Source: Chloroflexota bacterium
Lineage (GTDB): Bacteria > Chloroflexota > Limnocylindria > Limnocylindrales > CSP1-4
DNA length: 14,234 bases
Direction: 5' to 3'
Assembly: GCA_005880805.1 (NCBI GenBank)
Contig: VBFZ01000027.1
Location: forward strand, 1-14,234
The notes under the pieces were generated by a model. The model saw only the letters and a list, made by a program, of their open reading frames with translations. It was not told the DNA's origin and searched no databases. Positions within the stretch are counted from its first letter, which is position 1; every line of letters begins with the position of its first letter. This document shows positions 13,995 through 14,234 of this stretch, one piece after another. A program made the position numbers and the translations under genes.

Positions 13995-14234
13995 TTACCC
14001 ACCGCCGGGCATCGCTCCCAGCTGGCGCATCATGCCCATGAAGTCGGCCTGATGCCAGTGTTCCGAGACCTTGCCGTCGCGGATCCCGAAGATGTGGATC
14101 TCCCCGATCGTGTACGCCTTGCCGCTCGGCGGGAGGTTCATGAACGGGCCCGTCTGGATGGCGTGAGACGTCAGCCGGACGGCAACGCGATCGTCCTCCG
14201 CGATCATGTCCTCGATCGTCATTCTGACGTCCGA
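13995..14234 (-). CDS. SnoaL-like polyketide cyclase/ester cyclase family protein, 5' end missing
   Basis: C-terminal 79 residues of an NTF2-fold protein of the ester cyclase type; the frame is open to the window edge, so the ATG at 14222 is internal. The conserved run is MIAEDDRVAVRLTSHAIQTG, then GPFMNLPPSGKAYTIGEIHIFGIRDGKVSEHWHQADFMGMMRQLG, which matches the family's G-x-F-x-x-x-P-P-S/T-G-K and E-H-W motifs. Family members include polyketide cyclases, but most genomic copies have no proven reaction. It is probably the first or an early gene of the minus-strand operon. Confidence 0.88.
   Translation of the reverse strand, partial: SDVRMTIEDMIAEDDRVAVRLTSHAIQTGPFMNLPPSGKAYTIGEIHIFGIRDGKVSEHWHQADFMGMMRQLGAMPGGG

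Noticed and set aside
1..14234. tRNA, rRNA, CRISPR array, insertion sequence or phage genes
   Set aside because: Looked for characteristic motifs and repeats on both strands and saw none.

Overview
The window is high-GC bacterial DNA, gene-dense, with several GTG or TTG starts. Genes at the head of a transcript tend to have a -10-like hexamer about six bases upstream of the start codon and no Shine-Dalgarno (leaderless style), while genes inside operons more often carry one. Together with the protein style (LMF family, PYROXD2-like oxidoreductase, hydrolase-cyclase fusion, ECF sigma factor with a membrane tail) this suggests an environmental Chloroflexota lineage such as the Limnocylindria, or a deep actinobacterial lineage. 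That placement is an inference. I see no rRNA, tRNA, CRISPR array, insertion sequence or phage gene.

Layout. 1-798 is the 3' part of a PLP-dependent trans-sulfuration enzyme, followed after 14 bases by an EamA-type exporter (813-1796). 1895-2500 is a protein of unknown function with an internal duplication and a readable promoter. 2585-4075 is a lipase maturation factor (LMF) family membrane protein with an abnormal N-terminus, followed two bases later by a PYROXD2/phytoene-desaturase-like FAD oxidoreductase (4078-5550). 5632-6966 is an alpha/beta hydrolase fused to a class III nucleotidyl cyclase. It converges on two minus-strand, one-base-overlapping TMEM175-type channel genes (7672-7001 and about 8301-7672). 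Divergent from these is a helix-turn-helix protein with a possible nuclease-fold C-terminus (8349-9056).

Next comes a 256-base intergenic stretch with an 11-bp inverted repeat and clustered TTTGCGTC words. Then an AXE1/cephalosporin-C-deacetylase-type esterase (9313-10314) leads into an ECF sigma factor fused to a membrane segment and outer domain. That gene appears to be broken by a frameshift near 11392-11441, with the rest of it at 11410-12348. The right end is a minus-strand operon: a SnoaL-like protein (cut by the window edge), an NTF2-fold protein and a DAO-family FAD oxidoreductase.

The most interesting points are the tandem, unequal TMEM175 pair, which could build a mixed channel; the split membrane-anchored ECF sigma gene; the HTH-nuclease-like solo regulator beside a repeat-rich intergenic region; the damaged N-terminus of the LMF gene; and the hydrolase-cyclase fusion with altered substrate-binding residues. 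None of these alone proves a new system.
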